Shown here piece after piece: positions 1 to 7,962 of a DNA stretch of 23,940 nucleotides. Made by a program: the position numbers and the translations under genes. The stretch is from Chara braunii (taxonomy: Eukaryota; Streptophyta; Charophyceae; Charales; Characeae): positions 2,744,436 through 2,768,375 of the forward strand of contig BFEA01000048.1 of the NCBI GenBank assembly GCA_003427395.1, given 5' to 3'. Positions within the stretch are counted from its first letter, which is position 1. Every line of letters starts with the position of its first letter. The notes beneath the pieces are model-generated. The model worked only from the letters and a program-made list of their open reading frames with translations. It did not search any database and was not told the origin of the DNA.

Positions 1-54
<54 letters not shown>

Positions 55-69
55 ACACACATACACACA
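1..69. repeat. (TG)n microsatellite followed by CA-rich tract
   Basis: An uninterrupted TG dinucleotide run fills positions 1-52. It is followed at once by an imperfect CA-rich tract (about 53-69), so the two can pair as one imperfect hairpin. The window edge cuts the run, so its true length is unknown. Confidence 0.97.
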
Positions 70-1668
70 AACTCACAGGGAAGAGAATGACATGAACACA
101 TAGCAGAGGAACAACGACGAGCGAAAACGAAGACGGCGGCCGACACTCACCTTGCTACGGGGAGCGAAAACGAAGAGGACAGGAGGTTGGCCTTCACTAC
201 GCGTCAAGAAAAATAGCGGCGGCGCGTCAACAACAACAGGTTTCGAAATTGAATTCAAATTTTCAACACTTCACTGCTGCAAGGGCACCACAGGAAGATG
301 GGTGCCCCTTACGAGAGCATATGGCGCAGAGCCCGATGGAATGGGACTGCCAGTTGAGGGAGGGCGTCATGGAAAGTTGCGCCCACTACCGACGGGGGCC
401 TGCCAAAAAGATTTTTAGGCCCAGGGGCACGACAGGGTAAATCGGTTGTCGGAGGGGCGCTGTCGGCGCGAATACCCTTACAAGGGTATCCACCCTGGTT
501 TTTGCAAGTGACAAAAAATAAGTTTGGTTTAAAGTATCAGTATACCGCGCGACGCGCGACTGTGTCCTAGTTTACGATGATTGAATGGATGATTAGAGTA
601 GGAAGTGTGTGGGCGTGCAGACTTAAGGCACGCATGATTTTTTTTCTCTTTGATGATTGTATAAATCGGCGTTGGTCGCCGGCCAGATTTTTATTTTTGA
701 TTAAACTAGGATTAAAGGATTTTATCTCTTGATTGGTTCACTTGCCTACGACTTATGCGTACGTGCGGCGAACGACGTCGACAACAATGTGATTTTGAAA
801 ACGTTTCGGTAGGTCTATGTGTCGCACAATATCCACTTATTTAGGTGTTCGTCAATGCTAGATCCAACCTTAGGCCTAGTTTTATTGATTATGGTATCGG
901 GCTTCCACCCGAGAGATTGAGGGATCAAGATCAGAGGACGACGTCGAAGGAGCATTGGAGCGGCGAGGAGAAACCAAAGGGCTGAGGGCCCGACGGTATT
1001 ATCCCCCTTGGTTTTGTCGTTGGAACAGTATTCGTGATTCTTGTTTCTCGTCGGTCCTTTTTTTGACAACTAAAATTTTCCTAGATATTGTTTATTTGTC
1101 GTCGTTATTTTTATTTTTATGTTTCGGCTTTTTGAGACATGCGCCATGCCAGATTTAAGGGTCATTACGGCGGCCAAGGACCTTGAGCGCGCGCCTTCTT
1201 TGGTCAGCCTATGGGTCCCGCATGTTCAACATGCTGATGAAATTTATTTATCCTACCCAACTCGGGGACGCTGACCATTGGTGGTCAGCGAGCATGCAAG
1301 CCAGTGAGTGATTAGCCCACCAGGTGGAAGAAAAGTTGAGTGGCGGGGTTTTTGGTAGGCGCACCAGCCGCCGCTCACTATTGCAGTATGAGATGTGAGT
1401 GTGAGCATGTTGTCGGGACCCGAAAAATGATGAGTTATGCCTGAGCGCAGGTCAGCAGGCACTAACAAGAGGCCGCCACAAAGAAGGCTAGACGGTCCAA
1501 GCTGGTCCACGGTCGTCTGGGTGGACCTCTTTTGAGCGTCATATTTTAAAAGGGTTCCATTTGAATATTTGCTACTACGACCGCAAGCCGCATCTGACCC
1601 AGCCCACCAAGGCCCACGCTGCGCTGTGCAGCAGACCGCGCCACGACTGACTGCCTGTGTGTAGACTG
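70..1668. other. gene-free DNA, probably including the retroelement 5' LTR
   Basis: No convincing coding sequence is seen in this stretch; the open frames are short and overlap on both strands. Visible structure is a perfect 8-bp hairpin at 472-489 with a 2-nt loop, a TATAAAT box at 660-666, and a direct repeat of about 14 bp (GAGCGAAAACGAAG) near 119-134 and 161-175. Because the shared LTR-end block and primer-binding site follow at 1669-1717, some of this stretch should be the 5' LTR. I could not find its left boundary or a target-site duplication. Confidence 0.5.
660..666 (+). promoter_or_regulatory. TATA-box candidate in the putative 5' LTR
   Basis: TATAAAT lies about 1 kb upstream of gag, inside the DNA expected to be the LTR. 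It could be the core promoter that transcribes the retroelement. The match is a short consensus only, and no start site can be deduced. Confidence 0.25.
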
Positions 1669-1704
1669 ACACTCCGAACAGAAGTCAGCGCAGGGCGTGA
1701 GGTT
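1669..1704 (+). repeat. putative 3' end of the 5' LTR
   Basis: A 36-bp block here (starts ACACTCCGAAC, ends GCGTGAGGTT) recurs at 12143-12178 with 34 of 36 matches. Similarity stops at the same base in both copies, and here a primer-binding site begins. That is how the two LTR ends of one element should look. The block does not end in the usual CA, and similarity does not extend upstream. The alternatives are a heavily rearranged 3' LTR or a solo fragment of a related element. Confidence 0.5.
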
Positions 1705-1717
1705 GGTATCGAAGCCG
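1704..1717 (+). promoter_or_regulatory. primer-binding site, initiator-Met tRNA-like
   Basis: The sequence TGGTATCGAAGCCG abuts the putative LTR end. Plant retroelements primed by initiator-Met tRNA commonly use TGGTATCAGAGC, so this matches over the first seven bases and then differs at two positions. It is 117 bp upstream of the gag start, a normal leader length. It would anchor the tRNA primer for minus-strand DNA synthesis. Confidence 0.55.
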
Positions 1718-1833
1718 ACACGTATCGGTTCTGATAATAGTAAGACGAGCTGGCGAGGGAAAGATCAACTAAACAACTTAACCATCTTAGTCCTCCCGTC
1801 ACTCGACAGAGGTCTGCCGAAGCTCGACCAGAA

Positions 1834-3669
1834 ATGCCCATGGCCGATGCCAATGGAACACCTCCCCGGGTGATGGTAAGCATCCCCGCTACCTTCCCGT
1901 TCTACCCCAACTCCACTCATCCCGAGGCATGGCTCGAAGCCGTGCAAGCTCAGGGGTATGGTGCCGAGGATCTTCCCCGCGTCATTACCCTGTTACTACG
2001 AAACACTGCTCATGATTGGTTTAGAAGGCATAGATGGGTAGATTGGGATACATTCAAGAGGGCGTTCCTAGCAAGGTTCGATGCAGTCAGCGAAGATGCT
2101 GCGTGGTTCGTACTAAAAACCCGTCCGCAGGAACCCGGAGAGATGCTACCCGACTTTGTGGATCGATTCCAAACCGTATTAGATAAATCAGGACGGGAAG
2201 AAAACGCTGATCGAGATTTGTTTATCGATCATCTCCGCAATCCAGTGTTGAAAGCGAAGCTGCAGAAAAAGGTTCCTCCCAAGACAAACCAGCTACCCGT
2301 CATCATAGCTAAAGCACTTGAACAGGATTTACTTGATACGCGCTTGTATATCAGTCAGGGGAAGGAAGACATTTCGGACACAATCCAAGATGTGGCAGCT
2401 AAGCGGCGGTCGTGGCTCAAAGCGGTGGGACGATTTTACCCTCGTCCTGATCACGACTATCAGGACGGACCCGCCCCGGATCCCTCTCCCTATCATTCCC
2501 TGCCTCTCTCGAAACCTCCTCTTCCTTCAAAGATGGCACCCATGAATACCGTAATGCCCCAAGATGCTGCATCAGTACCTATTACTAACATGCATCTGGC
2601 CCAGATGATTCATACCGCTACGACTAAACAGTCTGAGTGGATGAATAATCTGATTCAGATGCAGGCTTCCCAGATGGATTGGTTGGAACAAATCATGACG
2701 AAGCTAATAAAAGCTAATTCCAGCCCTTCCCGCCCCGTTCCTGCCTCATATCCTCTGCTGACCGCCCCTTCTGTATCTGGACCAACTCCTCCCGCTCCTC
2801 CTCATGCGATCAGTCCAGCGGGGAGGATGAATGTTACAACTGACAACTGTAAACATCCTGGACACTTTGCACGTGAATGCCCCAAACCAAAACGCAATCA
2901 ACCTCCGCCAGCAACCGCGCCTGTGACCTTGAATCAAGGTCGGGTGCCCGCAGTGTTGGAAGCCGCAAGGGAAGCCTCCTCCTTCTCTACCGAACAACCA
3001 CCCTCGACCGACCCCATCACATCTACTTCGGGATCATCTTCCGAAGACGCCGGTGTCGTTGATCCTGCCGAGTATCTTCATTTGGCAGGACTGATCGGAG
3101 CAATCCGACTTGGCAAAGATGAGCTCGAATGGGTCGAGCGGGGATCAGAACCCGGACCACAGTTCCAAACAGGAGAAATCGATGTCTTGCAGACGCTCAA
3201 GCAGTTGGACATTCGAGTTCCTGTTCTGGTAGGACACTTGCTGACCATATCAGAAGCCGCAAATGATAAACTTCTGCAACAATGTCAGAAGAATCAAAAA
3301 CGCTTCACGTATCAGCGTGTTCAGCGTATGCTAAAGGAGAAGAAAGATGACGAGGCTGAGGCAAACCCTCCTTCTGCGACCGAACCTGACGCACTTGAAA
3401 CGGCGCGAATTGCTGCCATCTCTTACGCAGAAAAATATCGTTTTGTGCGTGTTCGATCGGTCCTATGCAAAATTGCCGAGTGTGATTGCGAAGTCTGGGG
3501 TAAATCGTTCAATGCTCTTATTGATACCGGATCATCAGCCGTAGCCATATCCCTAGACACAGTCAGAAAAACGGCCCGACTGAACTCGATCCTTCCGCTA
3601 CCTGGGAAGGACAACTACGTCTTGGCCGATGAAGAAGCCATGAACATATTGGGATCATTGAGAACGTAG
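1834..3669 (+). CDS. gag-pro: retroelement Gag with N-terminal half of aspartic protease
   Basis: The frame has 611 codons. Residues about 28-150 look like a retrotransposon Gag capsid domain: a tryptophan in EAWLEAV, then HDWFRRH, then WDTFKRAFLARFD. This is the usual order of the Ty3/gypsy capsid, which builds the virus-like particle. A proline-rich linker follows, then a nucleocapsid zinc knuckle in which Cys339, His344 and Cys349 are present but the first Cys is missing (see the 7-bp duplication at 2836-2849). Near the C-terminus, DTGSSA (Asp564) is the catalytic motif of a retroviral-type aspartic protease. The frame runs into a stop at 3667 shortly after the motif, and the rest of the protease lies in another frame. 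ATG 1834 was chosen because it precedes the capsid and lies downstream of the primer-binding site. The copy is almost certainly inactive. Confidence 0.85.
   Translation: MPMADANGTPPRVMVSIPATFPFYPNSTHPEAWLEAVQAQGYGAEDLPRVITLLLRNTAHDWFRRHRWVDWDTFKRAFLARFDAVSEDAAWFVLKTRPQEPGEMLPDFVDRFQTVLDKSGREENADRDLFIDHLRNPVLKAKLQKKVPPKTNQLPVIIAKALEQDLLDTRLYISQGKEDISDTIQDVAAKRRSWLKAVGRFYPRPDHDYQDGPAPDPSPYHSLPLSKPPLPSKMAPMNTVMPQDAASVPITNMHLAQMIHTATTKQSEWMNNLIQMQASQMDWLEQIMTKLIKANSSPSRPVPASYPLLTAPSVSGPTPPAPPHAISPAGRMNVTTDNCKHPGHFARECPKPKRNQPPPATAPVTLNQGRVPAVLEAAREASSFSTEQPPSTDPITSTSGSSSEDAGVVDPAEYLHLAGLIGAIRLGKDELEWVERGSEPGPQFQTGEIDVLQTLKQLDIRVPVLVGHLLTISEAANDKLLQQCQKNQKRFTYQRVQRMLKEKKDDEAEANPPSATEPDALETARIAAISYAEKYRFVRVRSVLCKIAECDCEVWGKSFNALIDTGSSAVAISLDTVRKTARLNSILPLPGKDNYVLADEEAMNILGSLRT
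2836..2849 (+). repeat. 7-bp tandem duplication inside the zinc knuckle
   Basis: ACAACTG occurs twice in direct tandem (2836-2842, 2843-2849). The repeat sits exactly where the first Cys of the CCHC knuckle should be and is not a multiple of three. The second half of the knuckle stays in the gag frame, whereas the first half is readable only in another frame. A compensating shift must therefore lie upstream in the proline-rich linker. Confidence 0.8.
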
Positions 3670-4280
3670 CTGTCAAAGTGGGTCGACTGCATGTTCTCGT
3701 TAACGTGTTAGTCATCGATGTGCACTCTTATTCGGTATTGTTGGGATTGCCCTGGGCGATGGCTGTAGGTGCGAGAATACACTTCGATTCTGAACAGCTT
3801 GTCCTCACGCACATCGGAGGAAAGCCTCAAACGCTTCCGTTGCGGGTTTCTACTCGATCACTGAAAAAGAATCCCAGTATTGTTCGGATAGGAATGATCC
3901 AAGTCCCGATCCCAGAAGATTCACCCTCAAACGATGACGAAGAACAACACCTTGTTGGTGATGGGGAATACGATGAATACGATTATGATGAAGAGATGAA
4001 CTACATGCCTAGCAGAAAAGAATGGGAACAATTAGTTGAAATGTTCGGTTGCGAGACGAAAAAGGAATTTCGAATGATCCCAACAACCACCCGAACATTT
4101 GATCTGAGCTCAGAAAGTGGCGAGCCTAGCCATATCCTGTCGACATTCTTTCCCGCATCTACAAAAAAACGGATTCCCGCCACATCATTCCTAGGGGAAC
4201 CGATCTTGCAGATTTCAAATATGGTTGACCTTGGAACCCCCTCGCACTTTGTACGAGGGCGCGCTTTCACTTCGAGCTAG
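3651..4280 (+). pseudogene. C-terminal half of retroelement protease plus acidic linker
   Basis: This frame is offset from gag and open to the stop at 4278. Its first part continues the protease: the strands around VGRLHVLVNVLVIDV and the hydrophobic VLLGLPW motif that closes the retropepsin fold of Ty3/gypsy proteases. The change of frame falls at about 3649-3655, where a single-base loss is the simplest cause. After the protease come basic and then strongly acidic stretches (DDEEQ, then a DEYDYDEE run around 3965-3995) with no domain I recognise. They probably link protease to reverse transcriptase. The reading returns to the gag frame somewhere in 4225-4280. Confidence 0.7.
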
Positions 4281-5847
4281 ATATCAGCAGATGAATCAGT
4301 ACATGAATCTTTTCGTCTCTCCATCCAGATCGTTACTCATGCAAGGAGCCATGATCGCCCTAATCAAGCAAGAAGCAGAAGCCCTGATAGATGATGTTCC
4401 GGACCTTATGCAAAAAATGGTTGAGCTAACAGGATTGGAAGTAGCGAAAAACATCACTGACTCTGAAACCGAAACCGAAATTAAGGAAACTGAGATGATT
4501 TGTCCGGGCGAATCACTGATGATTGCCACCGTCTTCTCGATCCGGACCAGTAGCTCCATATTCTCCAGCATGGACGACAGACGGTCGCGGAGGATGGATT
4601 GGATCGATACACCACTTGACATCCCTGATCGCCCCGTAATCACCATACCCAATCATGTCCCCCGAGAGATCCGAAGATCCCTGATTGATGTTTTGCATGG
4701 GTATGCTGAGGTGTTGAGTATGCATGATAACGATATTGGATTATCCAACGTAATTGAGCATGCAATCCTCACGGGGGATCATCCACCGATGAGTTGCACT
4801 CCCTATCGGTATTTGCCGGCGCAGAGATCGGTCGCGTTCCAAAGGATAAAGGAGTTCGAAGCTAATGGGTGGATCGAACCCGCCATCGGACCATGGTCGT
4901 TTCTGGTGGTGATTGTGCCAAAAAAGGCAGGGGGAATTTGCATATGCATCGAATACCGAAAGTTGAATGACATCACGATTAAGGATGTGTATCCCCTCCC
5001 CCGGATCGATGAGTTGCTGGATTCTATGGGTAGTGCTCGGTTTTTCAGCAAGTTTGATGTTCGTCATGGATTCCACCATGTCCTTGTTCAAAAAGAGGAT
5101 CACCCGAAAACGACTTTCATTCTTTTCAAAGGGATTTGGCAATGGGTACGATGCCCGATGGGGATTTGCAACGCCCCAGCCACGTTTCAGTGCGCGATGA
5201 ACATGGCTTTCCAGAACTTCATGCGAAAAACACGGTTGACGCAGAGCATAATAAATTATTGTGTGATTGTCTATATGGATGATATCCTTGTGTATTCAAG
5301 TTTTTATGAGGGGCATGTGCAGCACATCGAATGGACTTTGCACGCGTTGAAGGACGCTGGATTCAAGGTGGCTGTTGAGAAGTGTCAGTTTTTCCTCACC
5401 GAGATGTCCTTCCGCGGCCACATGGTTACGGACCAAAGGTTGCAGTCGGAGCCTCACAAGGTAGCAGCCGTGAAAGACGCGCCAATACCGGCGTCCGTGA
5501 CACAAGTGCGTGCCTTTTTGGGTTTGGCATCGTACTATCGAAGGTTCATCAAGGGGTTTGCGGTGATCGCGGGACCACTCATGAATTTGCTGAAAAAAAA
5601 TCAGTCGTTGATCTGGACCCCGCAATGCGATCGGGCTTTCCGAGAACTCAAGGCGGCCTTGATTTTGGCTCCGGTCCTTATAAGACCGGACCCGAAAAAA
5701 ACCTTTGTCCTCATCACCGATTGGCAGCCCGCGGCGATCTCAACGATCTTGGCCCAGGTGGGACCAGACGGCCTCGAACACGTGGTGGAATACTTGTCCA
5801 AATCGGTGTCTGCTTGTAAGCGCAACTACTCTGCCCTGACGGCCTGA
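4225..5847 (+). CDS. pol: retroelement reverse transcriptase and N-terminal RNase H
   Basis: This is the best preserved part of the element, 540 codons without a stop. Counting from 4225, RT motifs appear in order: YRYLPAQ and a PKK strand, the KLNDIT/YPLPRIDELLD block, the first catalytic aspartate in FSKFDVRHGF (Asp278), the PMGICNAPATFQ block, and YMDD (nt 5272-5283, residues 350-353) followed by ILVYSS. The thumb/connection follows (FLGLASYYRRFIKGF). RNase H begins at VLITDWQP (Asp499). The frame ends at 5845 beside an 8-bp tandem duplication, with the rest of RNase H in another frame. About ten extra residues sit between the template-grip region and YMDD. The first ATG-like codon at 4225 is unlikely to be a real start; RT is normally released from a Gag-Pol polyprotein. 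Confidence 0.9.
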   Translation: MTLEPPRTLYEGALSLRARYQQMNQYMNLFVSPSRSLLMQGAMIALIKQEAEALIDDVPDLMQKMVELTGLEVAKNITDSETETEIKETEMICPGESLMIATVFSIRTSSSIFSSMDDRRSRRMDWIDTPLDIPDRPVITIPNHVPREIRRSLIDVLHGYAEVLSMHDNDIGLSNVIEHAILTGDHPPMSCTPYRYLPAQRSVAFQRIKEFEANGWIEPAIGPWSFLVVIVPKKAGGICICIEYRKLNDITIKDVYPLPRIDELLDSMGSARFFSKFDVRHGFHHVLVQKEDHPKTTFILFKGIWQWVRCPMGICNAPATFQCAMNMAFQNFMRKTRLTQSIINYCVIVYMDDILVYSSFYEGHVQHIEWTLHALKDAGFKVAVEKCQFFLTEMSFRGHMVTDQRLQSEPHKVAAVKDAPIPASVTQVRAFLGLASYYRRFIKGFAVIAGPLMNLLKKNQSLIWTPQCDRAFRELKAALILAPVLIRPDPKKTFVLITDWQPAAISTILAQVGPDGLEHVVEYLSKSVSACKRNYSALTA

Positions 5848-5850
5848 CGG
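5835..5850 (+). repeat. 8-bp tandem duplication that breaks RNase H
   Basis: CCTGACGG is repeated back to back (5835-5842, 5843-5850). It coincides exactly with the loss of the RT/RNase H frame and creates the stop at 5845-5847. The 8-bp length explains the frame change. Confidence 0.85.
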
Positions 5851-6182
5851 GGGAATGCTACGCGGCCATGTGGGGGATCAGTCACTTCCGAGCGTACTTA
5901 TATGGCCGGAAGTTCACGTTGGTGGTCGATCACGAACCGTTGCTGGCATTGAAGAAGTCCAAGGATTACTCGGGTATGATCAGGCGATGGGCTACCACGT
6001 TGCAAAGTATGGACTTTGACATTCGTCATTGAAAGCACGAGAGACATGGCAACGCAGACGGGCTGACACGACTGCACCGCCCCGACAAGGTACCCAGGAG
6101 TGAGGAAGTGATCCCGTGGTGTGACCCGGAGCCGAAGAACGAGCCTTAGTACAGACAAGTGAAGATCCTGCCGAAGGGCTAA
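5850..6182 (+). pseudogene. C-terminal RNase H remnant, multiply frameshifted
   Basis: From 5850 the frame reads GECYAAMWGISHFRAY and then LVVDHEPLLAL, the RNase H segment with the third catalytic aspartate (codon 5928). At about 6000 an extra T shifts the frame. The next piece runs into a TGA at 6031 and then reads the conserved tail around HGNADGL. A missing base at about 6060 shifts the frame again, leaving a short tail with stops at 6147 and 6180. In working elements this domain removes the RNA strand after reverse transcription. Three indels and several stops in 330 bp show it is dead. Confidence 0.8.
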
Positions 6183-6300
6183 GTGGACACGTGCACCCAA
6201 TCACGTCCCCCTCTCTCTCCTTCTTTTTCTCTCTCTCGGAATAAAGGAAACCCCACCTCCTTCTGCCTCTCCCACCTATTCCGCTCCCCTCGCTCATTCG

Positions 6301-6585
6301 GACTTTCTTGCCAATCTCCCAGACAAATTTTGTTATTTTTGCACGTGTATTGCCTGAGTTTATGGGGTAGACTGCTATCCCTTCGAGTCTGGATTCACCG
6401 ACTGGGTAGAATGCGCCACATGTGTCAATCGTGCACATGGCGCGTGTGTTCGATACAGAATGAGTAGTAAGGAATGGAGATGCCCCCTGTGTAGAACGGA
6501 CAAACTTCCTACGGAGGTTCGATTCGAGGCCGCCCGAATGGACGAACCTGAATACGACGAGAAGTACCGACGGGCGGAAGTATAG
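6301..6585 (+). pseudogene. PHD-finger-like C4HC3 zinc domain inside pol
   Basis: In the pol frame, codons encode Cys at 6331 and 6340 (Cys-x2-Cys), Cys at 6412 and 6421, His at 6436, Cys at 6445, Trp at 6475, and Cys at 6481 and 6490. The second half reads C-x2-C-x4-H-x2-C-x11-C-x2-C with Trp two residues before the seventh Cys, the hallmark of PHD fingers, which usually bind histone H3 tails. A TGA at 6355 interrupts the loop between the first two cysteine pairs. A charged stretch (DEPEYDEKYRR) follows to a TAG at 6583. The domain lies between RNase H and integrase, in the same frame as integrase. A RING or other treble-clef finger is the alternative, but the Trp and spacing favour PHD. I infer a role in chromatin targeting of integration. 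Confidence 0.65.
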
Positions 6586-7476
6586 ACGGATAAAATATTA
6601 CTAGCTAAATTAGCTGGCCAACCATTGGACCATCTCACTAAGCACGACAGGCATCGAGCCACCGAGAGGTCCTGAGATTATCGATGGATCAACGGTCATT
6701 TGGAGATTCTGAAGCGTAAAACAGACAGATCGGGATTATGGTTGACGGTTCCCTACCCATTCCAGAGATATGACTGGACTAGATCGGCGCACGAGGAACA
6801 GGTCGCTCATTTCGCAATACGTGTCACTGAAGCAACTATCGATCAAAATCGATGGTTCTGATCTAATATCTGGGATGATGTAAAGCACGTGGTTGCTAAC
6901 TGTCTACTCTGTGTAGCCGACCGTGCACCCATTCGCAGGCCGAATACGATAGTCCCGACGAAGGTAGAACGCCCTTTCCAGCGAGTCAGTATGGACACGA
7001 CAGATATCGACGTGCCACCTGGCCCCAACCGTTGTGGATATTTCATTCTTTTGGTGTTAATCGACCATTTCTCGAAATATATTGAAGTCTACCCTTGTAA
7101 GACCCGCAAGGCCTCAGAGATAGCTACATACATCGATCGATTCCTCAATACTCATCTAGATACAGAAGAAATTCTAACCGATAATGGGTACGAATTCAAA
7201 GCTAAGGTAGAGAAATTACTGATGCGTCGTGGCGTTACTCTCCGACACACTGCTCCTCATGTCTCCCAGTCGAACGGGTTGGCCGAAAATGCGAACCGGA
7301 TGATTAAGACTGCTCTCCGCAAGAATTTAGCTGCTAATGACACGCATCCTTGGCTCGAGATTGCCTACCAAATCATCGGGATCCATCGAGCGACCTCTCA
7401 TGAGTCCACGGGGTTCACCCCCTTTCAACTTCAGACCAATAGCATTCCATGTGTCGATAATCGAGCTCTCTCATAA
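6586..7476 (+). pseudogene. retroelement integrase: zinc-binding and catalytic domains
   Basis: The zinc-binding domain is readable in one frame: His 6790 and His 6808 (H-x5-H), then Cys 6901 and Cys 6910 after 30 residues (HHCC). The catalytic core follows: first Asp at 6994 (MDTTD), then LIDHFSKYIEVYP, second Asp at 7180 (LTDNGYEF) and Glu at 7285 (NGLAENANR), giving the D,D,E triad with 34 residues between the last two, one fewer than usual. The core inserts the element's DNA copy into chromosomes. In-frame stops are TGA 6673 and TGA 6859 before the core and TAA 7474 after it. The longest open stretch is 6862-7473. Confidence 0.85.
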
Positions 7477-7962
7477 ATTGCCGAAAAAGGGGGCAGGGAC
7501 ACGCGTGCGGCCCTTAAGGCCAAAGCCAAGCGGTATGTGGATTTAATGGAAAGGGTCATCCGTAAGCTAGCCCGGAAAATACAAAAAATGACCGAACTGG
7601 CCCACAGTAGACACGTCCATAGCTACGAGGCCCGGAATGGGGATATAGGCCCGCAACACCAATATAAGTTAGGGGACCTGGTGCAGGTACGCAAATGTGC
7701 ACGCGACCGCAAACTCGCTCCCAAATTCTCTGGTTGTTTTCGCGTCATAGAACTCGGTCCTAACGGAGCCAACACGGTGCGCATCGCGCCTGAGGCCAAC
7801 GCCAGCCGTAGCTCTCTTCCCATTGTCCGCCATACCTTCTACCTTCGTCCCCTCCCTCCTTCTGAGAACCCTAATCCCTCTTCCTCTTCTTCCTCCAGTG
7901 CAAACGAAGGATTTGCTTCCCTCCCTTCGTCTGACTCTACCTCCCCTTCACCTTCGCCATGA
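7477..7962 (+). pseudogene. integrase C-terminal GPY/F-like domain and pol tail
   Basis: This is the same frame as the integrase core, split from it only by the TAA at 7474. It starts with a basic, probably helical stretch (LARKIQKMTELAH) and then shows the Ty3/gypsy pattern YKLGDLVQVRK, KLAPKFSGCFRVIELG and RHTFYLRPL. That is the GPY/F module normally found behind the catalytic core, here with GCF in place of GPY/F. A serine-rich tail (SSSSSSSAN) ends at TGA 7960-7962. No chromodomain is visible after it. The stop overlaps the ATG of the next frame. Confidence 0.75.

Noticed and set aside
6183-6467. Alternative 94-codon ORF over the PHD-like region
   Set aside because: It is a shifted frame. 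The ordered zinc ligands and the continuity with integrase lie in the other frame.
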